Source: Euryarchaeota archaeon UBA552
GTDB lineage: Archaea > Thermoplasmatota > Poseidoniia > Poseidoniales > Thalassarchaeaceae
Assembly (NCBI GenBank): GCA_002499585.1
Contig: DAMH01000029.1
Coordinates: forward strand, 5,969 to 69,968
DNA: 64,000 nt
Direction: 5' to 3'
Shown: positions 8,016 to 17,120 of the stretch, piece by piece
Layout: each line of letters opens with the position of its first letter
Numbering within the stretch: the stretch's first letter is position 1
Program-made: the position numbers and the translations under genes
Notes under the pieces: model-generated
The model's database searches: none
Seen by the model: only the letters and a program-made list of their open reading frames with translations
What the model was told of the DNA's origin: nothing

Positions 8016-10328
8016 ATGGTCAGCCTTGTAGTAGTAGAATCTGGTGCTAAGGGTAAGAAGATACAATCTTATCTCGGGAAGGATTTCATCGTAGAATCTT
8101 GTAGAGGACACGTACAAGACCTACCGGGAAAGGGTTATCCAGATCGGAAACAAGCTAACAAAGCCATGTGGGCATCAAAGGAGGATGTTCTACCAACCCC
8201 TCCTTGGGCATGGACGGACCATAGTGGAAAGAGTGCTGAAAAAACCATCAAAACCATGTTATCAAAAGCCAAGAAAAATAATGTAACGCGTGTCTACATA
8301 GCCACCGACCCGGATAGAGAAGGCGAGTTCATAGCCTGGAGGTTGGCTGAGATATTTTCAGATTACGAAACAGTGAGAGTTACTTTCAATGAAGTTACTA
8401 AGAAAGCTATTAGCCAGGCTATCGAAAATCCAAGAGATGTGGACATGAATCTCGTTGAGGCTGCAAAGGTTCGCAGGTTTATGGATCGATTAGTTGGCTA
8501 TAGAGCGTCTAAATTTTCCAGATCATGGAATCTTACCTCAATGGGCAGAGTTCAAACTCCTACATTGGGGATATTAGTTGAACGAGAGATGGAAAGGATA
8601 GGTTTCAAACCACAACCATACTATGCTGTTACAGCTGAGTCGGAAGAATTTTCCTTCAAGACTAGGTTCCATGAAAAGGACGAAAAGGGGGCATGGTTCG
8701 ACCACTCCTCAGAAAAACCCAAGCACTACCCTGACCGGACTAATAATCTAGAGCTCGCCGAGTTGGCCGTTAAATCAATCAACCTCTCCAGAGCAATCAC
8801 AATAACCGATTGTAGAAAAGGATCTAGACGATCGAAGCCCCAACCCCCGTTTTCCACTCCCACACTCCTTCGAGCCGCCGGATCCCATCCAAAACTAGGG
8901 TGGGGTAGCAAGAGGATAATGCAAGTTGCGAATGATTTGTACCAACAGGGGCTCATTACTTACCTAAGAACAGACTCAACGAGAGTCAGTCCGGAAGCAA
9001 TGGAATCACTTAGGAATTTTTTGCTGAAAGAACTGGGTAAGGAATCTTTACGACAAGCGGGTACCAATCATAAAGAATCAAAGAGCAATCTCACACAAGA
9101 CGCTCACGAGGCTATACGTCCCACGAATCCGTCAATACGAGAACCAGAGGGGTTAGATAAATCTCAAATGACACTTTACAAATTGATCTGGAGTAGATTT
9201 GTTGCAAGCCAAATTGTCGACTCCGAATATGATACGATATCAATCAAGGGTCATGTAGAAGGTTTCCCAAAAATGCTCACTACCAGTACATCATGGAGAG
9301 TAAAAGAGGGTTGGGAGTGGGCTTTTGGGGAATTAAAAGAGCCTCCCAAACTTGAGCCACCCAAAACGGACACTGAAGTAGGCTCCGTAATACAATTTAG
9401 GATCGATGAAGATTCTCCAAGATTAATAGTTGACGAGACAAAACCACCGAATCGTCTTAGGCAACATACCCTGGTTGAAAGCATGCAAAAAAACGGTATA
9501 GGAAGACCGTCGACATACGCTACCACGGTCGAAAAATTACTTGATGACAAGAGAAAGTATGTGACCAGTGAAAATGGATCTTTGGTCCCCACAGACCGAG
9601 GTATCATGCTTTGGAAGGAAATAGCCCCGATGTATGGCACAGACGGAGACAGGGGTGTCTTTGAAACTCAATTTACTGCAAAAATGGAGGATAGTCTTGA
9701 CGGAATCGAACACGGCTTATTGGAGGCCCCTGATGTATGGACCAACTTCGTGAATGATTTTTCTGAGGCCCACAACTGTGCCCTTGATCTAAGAAGGTCA
9801 AAGCCAACTCCGAAACAACTTTCTTTCCTAAAACAATTACTTAATTCATTAACGGAAGAGGAGCAAAAAAAAGTTCTTGAAGGACAAGACGTCGAAGAAA
9901 TAGATGGTGATACTGCAAAGAGGGTAATAGACGAGTTGACAGAAAGAAACGTTGTTGCTGGGGCGTCAGAAAAGCAAATGAAATTAATCTTCAAGTTATG
10001 CGATCAATTGAACATGTCTTACCAAGATGCATCGAAATTAGTTGATGTAGAGGAACTGGAACAGTTAACTGGCGGTAGAAACGGCTCTGCTTCGCAACTG
10101 ATTTCCAATCTCATTGAGATACAATCCAACACCCCCAGACCCCCTACGGAAAGACAATTAAGTTACCTTAGATCGTTACTTGCCAAGGCAGGGACCGAGG
10201 AGTCTGTCTTCTGCAAGAGTAGGTCTGTGGAATCATTGGATACCCTGCAGTCCTCGACCGTAAGCGAGGCAATCCAAATGCTCAGAGATCAGTTGGGGAT
10301 CAAAGGAAGAGGGAAGAAGAGGAAGTAG
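8016..10328 (+). CDS. topA: DNA topoisomerase I (type IA)
   Basis: A 770-residue topoisomerase that relaxes negatively supercoiled DNA by single-strand passage. The Toprim domain has VVVESGAKGKK at the N terminus and the acidic triad region ATDPDREGE (D98, D100, E104). The catalytic tyrosine is Y316 in TYLRTDSTRVS, and the downstream HEAIRPT motif is present. GIGRPSTYATT marks the late core. After the core (about residue 590) there are no Cys4 zinc fingers. Instead, about three short repeats begin PTPKQLSFLK, ASEKQMKLIF and PTERQLSYLR, resembling DUF3072-type helical motifs. ATG 8016 fits a plain VVVES start. A TTTAGATTATA-like promoter lies about 45 bases upstream. It is followed at 4 bases by the flavoprotein gene. 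Confidence 0.95.
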   Translation: MVSLVVVESGAKGKKIQSYLGKDFIVESCRGHVQDLPGKGYPDRKQANKAMWASKEDVLPTPPWAWTDHSGKSAEKTIKTMLSKAKKNNVTRVYIATDPDREGEFIAWRLAEIFSDYETVRVTFNEVTKKAISQAIENPRDVDMNLVEAAKVRRFMDRLVGYRASKFSRSWNLTSMGRVQTPTLGILVEREMERIGFKPQPYYAVTAESEEFSFKTRFHEKDEKGAWFDHSSEKPKHYPDRTNNLELAELAVKSINLSRAITITDCRKGSRRSKPQPPFSTPTLLRAAGSHPKLGWGSKRIMQVANDLYQQGLITYLRTDSTRVSPEAMESLRNFLLKELGKESLRQAGTNHKESKSNLTQDAHEAIRPTNPSIREPEGLDKSQMTLYKLIWSRFVASQIVDSEYDTISIKGHVEGFPKMLTTSTSWRVKEGWEWAFGELKEPPKLEPPKTDTEVGSVIQFRIDEDSPRLIVDETKPPNRLRQHTLVESMQKNGIGRPSTYATTVEKLLDDKRKYVTSENGSLVPTDRGIMLWKEIAPMYGTDGDRGVFETQFTAKMEDSLDGIEHGLLEAPDVWTNFVNDFSEAHNCALDLRRSKPTPKQLSFLKQLLNSLTEEEQKKVLEGQDVEEIDGDTAKRVIDELTERNVVAGASEKQMKLIFKLCDQLNMSYQDASKLVDVEELEQLTGGRNGSASQLISNLIEIQSNTPRPPTERQLSYLRSLLAKAGTEESVFCKSRSVESLDTLQSSTVSEAIQMLRDQLGIKGRGKKRK

Positions 10329-10332
10329 ACTG

Positions 10333-11535
10333 ATGAAGGTAGACGCACTCATAATTGGTGGGGGACCAGTCGGAGGCTATCTAGCCAAACAACTGGCTGT
10401 CATGGGGCACTCTGCCCTGATTATCGAGGAACACGAGCAAATCGGAAGGCCATTTCAATGCGCTGGCCTCATTAATCCAGGTTCCATGGGTAAGGTCGGT
10501 CTAGAAAGCACGGCGCAAACTAGAATTTGGGGGGCGAGGATACATAGTCCGTTTGGCACACTAGTCGAAATAGGGACGCCTGAAAGGACAAGGACTTGGT
10601 CGGTCTGCAGGAAGTTATTCGACGAGGCGGTGGTTACCCAGGCCCTCAGAGCCGGAGCGACTCTGAAGCTTAACACCAAACCAACCGCTACGAAGGTCAT
10701 GGATGATAGAATTGAAACTACGTGTGTAACCAATGGTAGTGAAATTACAGTATCATCAAGGGTCCTGTTAGGCTGCGATGGGGCACATTCATGGGTAAGG
10801 AGATACCACAGGATGGGGAACATCAGAGAGATGATGATCGGGTATCAAATCGATGTGACAGGTTATAGTCACAAAGAAGGGAAATTAGACATGTATACAG
10901 GTCACGACATCGCCCCAGGTTTCTTCGCATGGGCTATACCGACCGGAACTACAACCAGAATAGGCACATTCAGTCGAGCGGATTTACTCCAAGAAAGATC
11001 TAGCGAGGAGACGCTTAACTCACTTCTTACGCATGAAATTTGGTCAGATCGTTTTTCTAATTGTAATGTCGTAGGACGTTACTGTGGCCCCGTACCTGCG
11101 AAGCCATTGACCCGTCCCAGCCGTGGGAGGATTATGTTATTTGGAGACGCAGCTGGGCTGTGCAAACCAACTACTGGTGGCGGAATAGGGCCAGGTTTTG
11201 ATCATGTAGATTCATCATTGGAACACATTAGCCGAGTAATAAGTAAGGACACCATAAATAAGCGAAAGGCCGATAAGGTGACATCTGGGATAATAAAACC
11301 GATATCTCGGAAACACGATAGGGCAAGAGCGCTCAGAGACGCATTTCTAACTAGTACAACGGACGAAGAACTGGAATCAATATTCAAAATTTGGGCTAAG
11401 CCGCAAGTGATAGAATTAATACAGAAATATGGTGAAATCGAAAATCCCATACCACTCGGCCTAAAAATGCTGAAAGAGGTACCGGAGTTCAGGAGAGTCG
11501 CCTCGAAAGCCGCTGGTTCGTTGATTTTTGCGTGA
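10333..11535 (+). CDS. Geranylgeranyl reductase family FAD-dependent oxidoreductase
   Basis: A 400-residue flavoprotein of the geranylgeranyl/digeranylgeranylglycerophospholipid reductase family. In archaea this family saturates the isoprenoid chains of membrane lipids. The dinucleotide-binding motif is GGGPVGGYLAKQL (residues 9-21), followed by GRPFQCAGLINP, the conserved substrate-side cysteine motif. A second FAD motif is GDAAGLCKPTTGGGI. Length and order match the family. It starts 4 bases after topA and overlaps the following membrane protein start by one base (TGATG), so these three genes form one unit. Whether the lipid is the true substrate is inferred from the family only. Confidence 0.88.
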   Translation: MKVDALIIGGGPVGGYLAKQLAVMGHSALIIEEHEQIGRPFQCAGLINPGSMGKVGLESTAQTRIWGARIHSPFGTLVEIGTPERTRTWSVCRKLFDEAVVTQALRAGATLKLNTKPTATKVMDDRIETTCVTNGSEITVSSRVLLGCDGAHSWVRRYHRMGNIREMMIGYQIDVTGYSHKEGKLDMYTGHDIAPGFFAWAIPTGTTTRIGTFSRADLLQERSSEETLNSLLTHEIWSDRFSNCNVVGRYCGPVPAKPLTRPSRGRIMLFGDAAGLCKPTTGGGIGPGFDHVDSSLEHISRVISKDTINKRKADKVTSGIIKPISRKHDRARALRDAFLTSTTDEELESIFKIWAKPQVIELIQKYGEIENPIPLGLKMLKEVPEFRRVASKAAGSLIFA

Positions 11536-12704
11536 TGATCATGTCCACTTCACAAATATCCATGAGATACCCTCCGTTTGACCGGGACAGGGCAAATCCG
11601 GAAAATATGGAGAGAGTAATTTGCCAAATTCATGGTAATCCCATCTCCAAACATCCAATTAAGATCGGCGATTTGTCGTCCTGGCACGCACACTGGATTC
11701 CATCTACAGAGAATGAAAATCAAAAACAAATAGAGATGGGAGTGATTGGATACCCGGATGACAGAGTTATTTCAAAGAGGCATGGATGGTTCATAAAACC
11801 TGACCCACTTCATAAGTTCTCTCGAAAGGTTCTGCCCTATGGTGTATTTGCAATCTTTAGTGCTTTGATTATACAAGCCATATTCGGGTCAATTTTACCT
11901 AGTGTACCGTTTTTCGGCGACCTACTAAGCAGTCCGGTATCCATAGGGCCGCTAGATTATCCCGCTATTTTGTTCATAGCATTCCCACTATTCATTGTAC
12001 CCATATTTCTCAGAGTTGCTTCAAATCTACGTGATATAAGAAAACAAAGAGCATTCTCAAACGATCCGCTTGACGACATCGAGATGGAACTCGATTGGAC
12101 CGGAGATGGAGTCACAATGAGAATTTTGAATTTGCCAAAGCAATTTGAACCCACACAGGCCAGGCTAGTGGTTGGTATGCTTGTACCCGAAAGGGATGCT
12201 GTCCTAGATGTTATCGGTAGGGACAGCGGAGGTCAACCGCCACCTGGACTATCAACTCCTACACCAGTATCAGTAATAGCTCTGGGAGAGTCCGACGGCA
12301 CTAGTGTAGGAGAATCAGTACCGATGCCATCTGACATGGCCGGTTCATTGCTGTTGGAGCCCTTGAGAGTCTACCACTCCGGTACCTGGGTTTCGTTAAG
12401 TTCAATTCATGATTCTTTTTTTCTCCCAGAACCAGAAGAAAAATGGCCTGGTTCCATGTACTCGCCATTATTCTCTGTTCATTGGGAAGTTCAGATGATA
12501 GGCAAGAAGATACACACGGACTCGAAGGAAGCTAAAGCGGGTGCGAATCCGTCCTCAGGAGAACCCACTGACATTGGTTGGGCCCAAGTGGTTATAGTAC
12601 CACCAAGAGATTTCCCGATTAAGATTGAGAGGATGCCGCTTTCTGAGGCCAGGGACCTAGACCCCATCGGTGGTTGGCCCATTTCTCAGGAAATTGTAAT
12701 CTGA
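11535..12704 (+). CDS. Hypothetical membrane protein with two TM segments
   Basis: I do not recognise a family. The protein has about 389 residues: a hydrophilic N-terminal 95 residues, a hydrophobic hairpin at about 100-155 (VLPYGVFAIFSALIIQAIFG, and a second segment around AILFIAFPLFIVPIFL), and then a long soluble C-terminal region. That region carries a VVGMLVPERDAVLDV segment and ends near GGWPISQEIVI. No catalytic motif is visible. ATG 11535 overlaps the flavoprotein stop; ATG 11541 is equally plausible. The 3' end overlaps the convergent mqnC by 48 bases in an opposite-strand arrangement. It may be a membrane-associated partner of the lipid-modifying flavoprotein, but that rests only on adjacency. 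Confidence 0.75.
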   Translation: MIMSTSQISMRYPPFDRDRANPENMERVICQIHGNPISKHPIKIGDLSSWHAHWIPSTENENQKQIEMGVIGYPDDRVISKRHGWFIKPDPLHKFSRKVLPYGVFAIFSALIIQAIFGSILPSVPFFGDLLSSPVSIGPLDYPAILFIAFPLFIVPIFLRVASNLRDIRKQRAFSNDPLDDIEMELDWTGDGVTMRILNLPKQFEPTQARLVVGMLVPERDAVLDVIGRDSGGQPPPGLSTPTPVSVIALGESDGTSVGESVPMPSDMAGSLLLEPLRVYHSGTWVSLSSIHDSFFLPEPEEKWPGSMYSPLFSVHWEVQMIGKKIHTDSKEAKAGANPSSGEPTDIGWAQVVIVPPRDFPIKIERMPLSEARDLDPIGGWPISQEIVI

Positions 12705-13793
12705 ATCCCGTTTCATTGGTATGAAACCGGCCTCTTTAATCAAATTCCGCAGTTCTTTTTCTGTAACCGATGTCCTAGATGTACCGGAAGCAGATACCAC
12801 ATTCTCTTCCATCATCGTTGACCCTATGTCATCCGCTCCGGCACTCAACCCCATTTGTGCTATGTCTAGACCCATGGTCGGCCAAGAGGCTTGTATGTGC
12901 TTTACATTGTCTAAATAGAGTCGAGAAATAGCGAGGTGCCTAAGGTAATCTACTGAGCCAGCCCCCATTGTTGATTTGTTCCTGCCTCTATTTCGTCTCC
13001 CAAATGCATTATTCTCAAGCTGAACTGGCCATGCTATGAACGATGTAAAGCCTGCTCTACCGTTGTTATGGGCCTCATCCTGTAATGCTCTGATTTTATC
13101 TAAGTGCTGTATTCTTTGTGCTAAACTCTCGCCAAACCCAATGACGTTTGTGGCCGACGTTGTGAGGTCCAAGGATTGTGCCTCTCCCATCACCTTCAAC
13201 CAGCGATCTGATGATCCTTTTAGTCTGGAGACATTTGACCTAACATCGTCCACAAGCATCTCCGCTCCTCCCCCCGGTAAACCAGTCATTCCTGCCTCTT
13301 TCAATTGTATCAGAACTTCTATTGTGGTCAGGCCAGTCACATCAGATATTCCTTCTATCTCAATTGGTGAAAAGCAGTCTAGGGCTACAGTAGGATGCCT
13401 CCTTCTTAATTCTGATAGGAGATCAAGATAATAATCAATTCCAAGATCGGGGTTTACCCCGCCTTGCATCAGGATTCGTGTACCACCAATCTCCTCAAGT
13501 TCTTTGATTCGTTGGCTTATCTCGTCTACATCTTGAGTGTAAACTTCTGGGTGCCCGGGCGGCCTGTAGAAAGAGCAGAAATGACAATTTATTGTACATA
13601 TGTTAGTATAATTGATATTCCTATCGACTAGATATGTTGCAATTCCTCCCGGGTTTAATTCTAGCCTCCTTCTGTTGGCGATCTCAAGAAGTTCGTAAAA
13701 AGGCATATTTTCGTAAATTTCCAGGGCCTGATCTGGGCCAATTCTCTCTGCAAACGAGGATCCGTATAAGTTACTGATTGACAAATTACACAC
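12657..13793 (-). CDS. mqnC: Cyclic dehypoxanthinyl futalosine synthase (MqnC-type radical SAM)
   Basis: A 378-residue radical SAM enzyme of the MqnC/CofH group. The 4Fe-4S motif is CTINCHFC (C66, C70, C73). The C-terminal signature GADDIGSTMMEENVV is typical of MqnC, which cyclises dehypoxanthine futalosine in the alternative menaquinone pathway. RILMQGGVNPDLGIDYY and GFTSFIAWPVQLENN also match. The related F420 enzyme CofH has a different C-terminal signature, so MqnC is favoured. The GTG start at 13793 overlaps the pepP stop by 8 bases. No other futalosine-pathway gene (mqnA, B, D, E) is in the window. Confidence 0.85.
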   Translation of the reverse strand: MCNLSISNLYGSSFAERIGPDQALEIYENMPFYELLEIANRRRLELNPGGIATYLVDRNINYTNICTINCHFCSFYRPPGHPEVYTQDVDEISQRIKELEEIGGTRILMQGGVNPDLGIDYYLDLLSELRRRHPTVALDCFSPIEIEGISDVTGLTTIEVLIQLKEAGMTGLPGGGAEMLVDDVRSNVSRLKGSSDRWLKVMGEAQSLDLTTSATNVIGFGESLAQRIQHLDKIRALQDEAHNNGRAGFTSFIAWPVQLENNAFGRRNRGRNKSTMGAGSVDYLRHLAISRLYLDNVKHIQASWPTMGLDIAQMGLSAGADDIGSTMMEENVVSASGTSRTSVTEKELRNLIKEAGFIPMKRDSDYNFLRNGPTTDGV

Positions 13794-15135
13794 CCGTACC
13801 TATAATCCTCTCAAGATCCTCAACACTCTTGGGTGCTTTATCTGTCAAAACCACTGGGCCAGCATCAGTGATGAGGACGTCATCCTCTATCCTGACACCG
13901 ATACCTGTGTAGGTGTCGTTTACCTCCTTAACGTCGACCCATGAGGGGAAATACAACCCTGGCTCCACTGTTAAGATCATGCCAGATTCGAGTATCCTAC
14001 CATCACCTACTCCATCGGGCCTTGTTACACCTACATCGTGTACATCCAAGCCCAGGGAGTGGCTAGTTCCGTGCATGAAATACTTTCTGGACATTCCATC
14101 GAGGTTTTTCCCCATAGCCTCTTCGTACGTACAATTCAAAATGCCCAATTCTATGAGTCCCATGGATATTGTCGACATGGCCGCTTTGTGGGGGTCCAGC
14201 CAATGATTCCCAACTTTGCATTCAAGTATTGCTTGGGTTTGGGCAGCCAATACCAACTCGTATATTTCCCTCTGAGCTTTGCTGAACTTGCCATTCACGG
14301 GCCATGTACGAGTGATGTCTGAAGCATAACCGTCTACCTCGCATCCGGCGTCGATTAGTACAAGTGACCCTTCGGTGATCTCCTCGTCATTCTTATGGTA
14401 ATGTAGTATGGTTGCGTTGTCGCCGCCCGCTACTATGGATCCGTAACTCGGCTCAGCCAGATTTCGTGTGAACTCATGCTCTATCTCAGCCTGTATCATT
14501 TGTTCACTGGTATCGCCTAGTGTTTGTTTCATAGCTCTGATATGGGCTTGGACGGCAACATTAGCTGCCTTTTTCATAATTTCGACCTCTGGATCCGATT
14601 TTCTCATTCTCATCTCTGCTAAAAGGTTTGAAGGGTCCGATATGGAATCCGGCCCTATTCCTGTTACTGATCGCTTCCGATCTTTGTACCCTAATATCCT
14701 AGCTACACAAGCATCAAGCTCATCGTCCAATCCCTGTTGAAGGAATATGGTTTTTCTTTGTTTAATTTCTTGCTCAAGTTGTTCTATCCTAGTCGACCAT
14801 GGAAATGCTTTGTCAACCGGCCAATGGGCTTGCGCATTTATCGTTCCCACTCTTTTTCCTTCCCATCTCTCAGCCAACTCGTCCCTCTCTCTGACAAATA
14901 GGGATGTAACCCATCGATCATCATCATATAAGGCACAGAATAATGAACAAGGCTCTTCCCAACCACTGAGATACAAGATATCAGAGGATGGCCTGTAGGG
15001 GTAATAGACATCATTGGATCTTATCTTCATAGGATTCGTAGGGATCAGCAGGATTGAATCCGTGCTAAGTTGAGATAACAGTACACTCTGTCGACGGGTA
15101 TACTCGTCATCACCGAATACAGGTCCACTGTCCAT
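13786..15135 (-). CDS. pepP: Xaa-Pro aminopeptidase (M24B metallopeptidase)
   Basis: A 449-residue aminopeptidase P, which removes N-terminal residues before proline. The N-terminal non-catalytic domain contains YPYRPSSDILYLSGW. The pita-bread domain carries the metal ligands in order: the two aspartates in LIDAGCEVDGYASDITRTW, the histidine in HGTSHSLGLDVHDVG, and glutamates in LTVEPGLYF and GVRIEDDVLIT. The length matches bacterial PepP. There is no signal peptide, so it is cytosolic. It lies between a surface protein gene (40 bases upstream) and mqnC (8-base overlap), all on the same strand. Confidence 0.93.
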   Translation of the reverse strand: MDSGPVFGDDEYTRRQSVLLSQLSTDSILLIPTNPMKIRSNDVYYPYRPSSDILYLSGWEEPCSLFCALYDDDRWVTSLFVRERDELAERWEGKRVGTINAQAHWPVDKAFPWSTRIEQLEQEIKQRKTIFLQQGLDDELDACVARILGYKDRKRSVTGIGPDSISDPSNLLAEMRMRKSDPEVEIMKKAANVAVQAHIRAMKQTLGDTSEQMIQAEIEHEFTRNLAEPSYGSIVAGGDNATILHYHKNDEEITEGSLVLIDAGCEVDGYASDITRTWPVNGKFSKAQREIYELVLAAQTQAILECKVGNHWLDPHKAAMSTISMGLIELGILNCTYEEAMGKNLDGMSRKYFMHGTSHSLGLDVHDVGVTRPDGVGDGRILESGMILTVEPGLYFPSWVDVKEVNDTYTGIGVRIEDDVLITDAGPVVLTDKAPKSVEDLERIIGTGV

Positions 15136-15175
15136 TAATATCTCCGGTTTCTAACTGATACTTGAGTATGTGGTC

Positions 15176-16003
15176 TCATTCAACTGTATTTGGTTTCCAT
15201 TTTGGGATGTTGAAGTTTGTTCGTCTTCGGCGGTACAGAAAGGTAACAAAAAACAGTGAGATTATGGATAAGGATAGGTAAAGAAATGTCCGATCGCTTG
15301 AGTTGTCATCTTTTCTGAATTGGAATTTAAGAGTTTTCTGAGAGCCGTCATCATCCATAACCTCCAGTATGACGTCTCTGTGTTCATATTCACCTAATGG
15401 CCACTCCTGAATGGTGTGTACACAGCCTTCCAGCCATATATTTTGGTCTAGATACCAATTACAACTAATTCCCCCCTCGTCACCAGAGTTGGTCGCTAAA
15501 GCCATGATCATCCAAGGGCCCTCATCTTCTGGAATTCCTATCCTTGAATTTTCACCTATTGTAAAATCACCTATTGATGCTGAAATAACAGGTTCTGTGT
15601 CTATTATTCTAATCTCCCTCTCAAGTGTGGCAGAATTCATCGAAGTATCGTAGACAGTCAACCTGATTTTGTACGTTCCTGCAACGTTGATATTCATGGT
15701 GGCACTAGAATCGTTCTCATCATATGTGATTGGGGCGTCTGTCGGACCTCGCATTGCGGTCCAAACATAACGAAGTGGCTCATAGGTATCAGGATCATAA
15801 CTCATCGATCCGTCAAGTAAAAGAGGTGCAGATTGCTCATTCTGATCATAGTTTAATTCAAAAATTGGTATTGGAGGTGTGGTGTCATCTTCAGTCTGTT
15901 CACCAAGGACTCCAATGGGCATCATGATGCTGATCGCGAGTGCAGACAAGACAGTGAACGTTCTGATGGTGTGATAGCAAATCCTCACGGTGATAGGTTT
16001 CAC
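15176..16003 (-). CDS. Secreted, C-terminally anchored PKD-like surface protein
   Basis: A 275-residue protein with an N-terminal signal segment (TFTVLSALAISIMMPIGVLG). It is followed by a PKD/Ig-like beta domain, recognisable from LLLDGSMSYDPD, then YVWTAMRGP and GTYKIRLTVYD. A second beta region has a cysteine pair (ISCNWYLDQ and EGCVHT) that could form a disulfide. Near the C terminus is a transmembrane helix (FLYLSLSIISLFFVTFLY), then an RRRR stop-transfer cluster and a short cytosolic tail. It is probably displayed on the cell surface. The start is GTG at 16003. No enzymatic motif is present. PKD domains usually mediate protein or carbohydrate contacts. Confidence 0.8.
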   Translation of the reverse strand: MKPITVRICYHTIRTFTVLSALAISIMMPIGVLGEQTEDDTTPPIPIFELNYDQNEQSAPLLLDGSMSYDPDTYEPLRYVWTAMRGPTDAPITYDENDSSATMNINVAGTYKIRLTVYDTSMNSATLEREIRIIDTEPVISASIGDFTIGENSRIGIPEDEGPWMIMALATNSGDEGGISCNWYLDQNIWLEGCVHTIQEWPLGEYEHRDVILEVMDDDGSQKTLKFQFRKDDNSSDRTFLYLSLSIISLFFVTFLYRRRRTNFNIPKWKPNTVE

Positions 16004-16033
16004 ATTCTGCCTATGAAGACAACGCCTACTTGT

Positions 16034-17095
16034 TTACCTGTCAGATATTTGCATTTGCCATGAAATTTCATCTATCCTGAGTGTCAAGTCCTCTCTCGAG
16101 AGTATTGATTGTCCATCCTGCGAAGCGAGTATGCAGTCACATGCCGCACTTGCCAGAATAGATGATTCTACAAGGTCATGACCACAACCGAGTGCAAAGG
16201 CAATTGCAGAAGCCGCGGCATCGTGCAATCCTATTTGTTGCCGTGGATTGGTGACCGATGTTTGAGTGAAAACCTCTCTGCCATCAGAGTGGTAGAGTGT
16301 AACTCCCGCATTCCCACCGAGGACCAAAATAGCGCCCCAGTCATACTCTTGTACCAAGGTCATTGCTGCATCTCTGGATGTTTCTTGACCCATTCTTCTT
16401 CTCAAGAGGTCTAATCCTCTCCTTTCGAAAATAACTATTGTAGAACCTCCGCATCTGTCAAGACCAGTGAGCTTTGGGTCCATAATTATCGGAACTTTGT
16501 GTTTTTTGGCCTCATTTATGAGTGATTCTGCGACGTCTCTGTTAATGACCCCCCTGTCATAATCGGAGATCACCAAGGCGGAAGATCCTTTGATATCGGC
16601 TACTGCGTTTGCGGAGATGGATCTAGAGATTTCTTCTGGGATGCCATGACTGTCCTCTATGTCTGCTTGAAGTAGAATCTGTGGCCTATCTAACAAACTC
16701 TCACGTGAGGCGAAGTACCTAATCTTCACCATGGTAGAGTGGTTTTGAATTTCCTTTAGACCGGTAGTCTTTACTCCTAAATTACTCAATTTGTCGATAA
16801 TGACGTTTCCTTCTCTGTCGGAACCAATAGCGGCATGAAAATCTACGGATATTCCCAACGACGTAAGGCTTTGAGCAATATGCGCAGCAGCACCGGCATT
16901 CTCCTCCGTCCTCATTATTTTTATTACTGGAACGGGAGCAGTGTTGTTTAGATTATTTGCAAATCCGTGATGATATCTGTCCAACATGACATCCCCAATA
17001 AGCACGACCCTCTCGGAGTCTGATGTGCGAAGCGTTTCTGATAGGCTTTTGAGGATGGATTTCCTCTCATCTGCAGTCAATGCTGGTTGGTCCAC
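16034..17095 (-). CDS. PfkB-family sugar kinase, RfaE/HldE domain I-like
   Basis: A 353-residue ribokinase-fold kinase. It shows GDVMLDRYHHG and then a VPVIKIMRTEENAGAAAHIA segment with a SLGISVDFHAAIGSDREG stretch. These are characteristic of the kinase half of bifunctional RfaE/HldE, which phosphorylates heptose-7-phosphate. IIMDPKL and ALVISDYDRGV also fit. The usual PfkB anion-hole GAGD appears as GLHDAAASAIAFALG; the expected catalytic Asp is present but the glycines are altered. The nucleotidyltransferase half of HldE is absent. The substrate in an archaeon is uncertain. GTG 17095 is the start. The gene is divergent from endA with a 25-base gap. Confidence 0.8.
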   Translation of the reverse strand: MDQPALTADERKSILKSLSETLRTSDSERVVLIGDVMLDRYHHGFANNLNNTAPVPVIKIMRTEENAGAAAHIAQSLTSLGISVDFHAAIGSDREGNVIIDKLSNLGVKTTGLKEIQNHSTMVKIRYFASRESLLDRPQILLQADIEDSHGIPEEISRSISANAVADIKGSSALVISDYDRGVINRDVAESLINEAKKHKVPIIMDPKLTGLDRCGGSTIVIFERRGLDLLRRRMGQETSRDAAMTLVQEYDWGAILVLGGNAGVTLYHSDGREVFTQTSVTNPRQQIGLHDAAASAIAFALGCGHDLVESSILASAACDCILASQDGQSILSREDLTLRIDEISWQMQISDR

Positions 17096-17120
17096 GATAC
17101 TACCTCGTCATACCTAATGG

